Of a DNA stretch of 64,000 bases, positions 62,575-64,000 are shown in pieces. A model generated the notes under the pieces. It searched no databases. It saw nothing but the letters and a program-made list of their open reading frames with translations, and had not been told where the DNA came from. The position numbers and the translations under genes are program-made. The stretch comes from Herbaspirillum rhizosphaerae. Its GTDB lineage: Bacteria; Pseudomonadota; Gammaproteobacteria; Burkholderiales; Burkholderiaceae_D. The stretch lies in assembly GCF_001189965.1 (NCBI RefSeq), contig NZ_LFLU01000001.1:372001-436000 (forward strand), written 5' to 3'. The stretch's first letter is position 1, and each line of letters opens with the position of its first letter.

Positions 62575-62919
62575 ATGGCTGATCCCATCAATACCACCAA
62601 CGCGCCGGCACAAGAATTCATCATTCTGGGTCTGACCCAGGATGGTAAACAGTTCCGCCCCAGTGACTGGGCGGAGCGACTATGCGGCGTCATGTCCTGT
62701 TTCCGCCCGGAAGGCACTGGCGGACGCAACGCTCACCTTCAATATTCCCCTTACGTTTTGCCTACGATGATCAATGGCGTACGCTCAGTCGTCGTCAATG
62801 AAGCGCTGCGCGGTCTCGACCCGCTGGCGTACCATTTCGTGCTCAATTTCGCCAAGGACAACGGCTTGCAGGTGATCGACGCCTGCCTGGTGCCCGAGAA
62901 AAACGCCAGCAAGCCCTAG
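62575..62919 (+). CDS. DUF3579 domain protein
   Basis: 114 residues. EFIILGLTQDGKQFRPSDWAERLCGVMSCFRPEG and LQYSPYVLPTMINGVRSVVVNEALRGLDPLAYHFVLNFAKDNGLQVIDAC cover the whole DUF3579 family, which is widespread in betaproteobacteria and has no known function. The ATG at 62575 is used since the family begins shortly after it; a TTG start at 62500 would add 25 unconserved residues. Confidence 0.85.
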   Translation: MADPINTTNAPAQEFIILGLTQDGKQFRPSDWAERLCGVMSCFRPEGTGGRNAHLQYSPYVLPTMINGVRSVVVNEALRGLDPLAYHFVLNFAKDNGLQVIDACLVPEKNASKP

Positions 62920-62974
62920 GACGCATTACCTCAGTTGCTGTTGCGATCGCAGGCAATTGAGATAATGCGTTCTA

Positions 62975-63118
62975 TCAACCTGCCTGTGATCTGTAGCGAG
63001 AGGCCATCAGCCGGTGGCGACCGGAGCGCAAGAACCGGAGTGTACTTCAGTACATGAGGATTCTGAGCACCGTACGACGCCGGATCATGGCCTCGCAGTA
63101 AGATCGCGGGCAGGTTCT
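62975..63118. repeat. 144-bp palindromic intergenic element, copy 2
   Basis: Aligns without gaps to copy 1 at 37784-37927, same orientation, 128 of 144 positions identical by eye. Terminal helix AACCTGCC/GGCAGGTT and central hairpin GTGTAC-TTCA-GTACAT are conserved by paired substitutions. It lies between the DUF3579 gene and fumC. It is not coding: the reading frame shared by both copies has no start or domain support. Confidence 0.85.
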
Positions 63119-63218
63119 AAGTTGTCTCATATCGCTCAAGCCAGCCTGTGGTCGTGCGCCAGAGCCGTACGAGATGTAGCGGTTCTGTCGAACCATATTT
63201 CTTGCGGAGAAAAGCATC

Positions 63219-64000
63219 ATGAAACATCGAATGGAGCGTGACACCTTTGGCCTGATCGAGGTCCCCGACGATCGGCTGTGGGGCGCACAGACGCAGCGCT
63301 CGCTGCATCATTTCCACATTTCCACCGAACGCATGCCGGCTGAGCTGGTGGTCGCACTGGCGGCAGTCAAGCGCTCCTGCGCCGTGGTCAATCAAGGCCT
63401 CGGCAAGCTGGACGCCAAGAAGGGCGCAGCCATCGTTGCCGCCGCCGACGAAGTGATCGCCGGCAAGCATCCTCAGGAGTTTCCGCTGTCGATCTGGCAG
63501 ACCGGCTCCGGCACCCAAAGCAACATGAACATGAACGAAGTGCTGGCCAACCGCGCTTCGGAGCTGCTGGGCGGCGTGCGCGGCGAAGAGCGCCTGGTGC
63601 ATCCGAATGACGACGTCAATCAAAGCCAATCTTCCAACGACATCTTCCCGACCGCCATGCATGTCGCGGCCTGCATGGCCGTTGCAACGCATCTGATCCC
63701 GATGCTGCACAAGCTGCGCGCCACGCTGGAAAAGAAGTCCGATGCATTCAAGGACATCGTCAAGATCGGCCGTACGCATCTGCAGGACGCCACGCCGCTG
63801 ACGCTGGGCCAGGAGTTTTCCGGCTATGTCGCGCAGCTGACGCACGCGGAAATGGCGATCATTTCCACGCTCAACGCCGTCAGCGAGCTGGCAGCCGGCG
63901 GTACGGCGGTCGGCACCGGCCTCAATGCGCATCCGGAGTTCGGCATGCGCGTGGCTGCGGAGCTGGAAACGCATTACGGCTTCCCGTTCAAGACCGCGCC
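63219..64000 (+). CDS. fumC: Fumarate hydratase class II (5' part, runs off the window)
   Basis: The frame from the ATG at 63219 is open to the window end (260 codons). [27 protein letters not shown] is the class II N-terminus, [23 protein letters not shown] is the substrate-site motif, and [19 protein letters not shown] and [22 protein letters not shown] are further active-site blocks. The catalytic Ser loop lies beyond the window. It interconverts fumarate and malate in the TCA cycle. MERDTF at 63231 is an alternative start. Confidence 0.95.
   Translation, partial: MKHRMERDTFGLIEVPDDRLWGAQTQRSLHHFHISTERMPAELVVALAAVKRSCAVVNQGLGKLDAKKGAAIVAAADEVIAGKHPQEFPLSIWQTGSGTQSNMNMNEVLANRASELLGGVRGEERLVHPNDDVNQSQSSNDIFPTAMHVAACMAVATHLIPMLHKLRATLEKKSDAFKDIVKIGRTHLQDATPLTLGQEFSGYVAQLTHAEMAIISTLNAVSELAAGGTAVGTGLNAHPEFGMRVAAELETHYGFPFKTA

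Noticed and set aside
63014..63241. Short open frame sharing a peptide (QEPE/TSV/EDSEHR) with the frame at 37793-38254
   Set aside because: The shared peptide comes only from the 144-bp repeat. The substitutions between copies track base pairing and not codon positions, so it is not a protein family.
63117..63974. Open frame antisense to fumC
   Set aside because: The plus strand is a clear fumarase; the antisense frame has no motif.

Overview
The window looks like a chromosomal segment of a GC-rich betaproteobacterium of the Oxalobacteraceae, most likely Herbaspirillum or a close relative. This is inferred from the rpsP-rimM-trmD-rplS-NUDIX-CobD/CbiB-DUF3579 gene order, the fds-type soluble formate dehydrogenase beside an OxlT-type carrier, and the codon and base usage. 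No database search was possible, so the genus is an inference. I see no prophage, rRNA operon, CRISPR array or intact insertion sequence.

Layout. (1) 0.4-10 kb, plus strand: an RpiR-type regulator, isoaspartyl peptidase, a complete Gsi-type (glutathione/peptide) ABC importer and two unrelated N-terminal peptidases (P1/DmpA and M55/DppA). This reads as one peptide-scavenging regulon. (2) 10-28 kb, minus strand: a tightly coupled aryl polyene (APE) pigment operon in the order apeC-D-E-F-G-HI-J(split)-ammonia lyase-K-L-M-FAD oxidoreductase-N-O-P-Q-R, followed by a small secreted protein and a Sfp-type phosphopantetheinyl transferase. (3) 28.2-31.3 kb: tRNA-Leu(CAA) with promoter and terminator, an APC permease and a surface-adhesin-E-like protein. 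(4) 31.3-34.8 kb: a TRAP substrate-binding protein with no QM subunits, a tartrate/D-malate dehydrogenase and a divergent LysR regulator. A short inverted-repeat element sits inside the terminator of the TRAP gene. (5) 34.8-44.4 kb: a ModE-like regulator, an OxlT-type carrier and fdsGBACD, an NAD-dependent molybdenum formate dehydrogenase. (6) 44.6-46.1 kb: a CSS/EAL c-di-GMP phosphodiesterase.

(7) 46.3-53.6 kb: a LacI/PtxS-like regulator, a polar-amino-acid-type ABC importer and kguE-kguK-kguD homologues. This is probably a 2-ketogluconate utilisation operon in which the usual MFS carrier KguT is replaced by an ABC transporter. Two operator-like palindromes and a REPIN-like repeat pair lie in it. 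(8) 53.9-57.5 kb: etfBA and an acyl-CoA dehydrogenase. (9) 57.6-64 kb: a TM2-domain protein, rpsP-rimM-trmD-rplS, a NUDIX hydrolase, a CobD/CbiB-family protein, a DUF3579 protein and the 5' part of fumC.

The most unusual non-coding feature is a 144-bp imperfect palindrome present twice (37784-37927 and 62975-63118). The two copies differ at 16 positions, and several of these differences are compensatory within predicted helices. The element therefore appears to be selected or transmitted as a folded structure.
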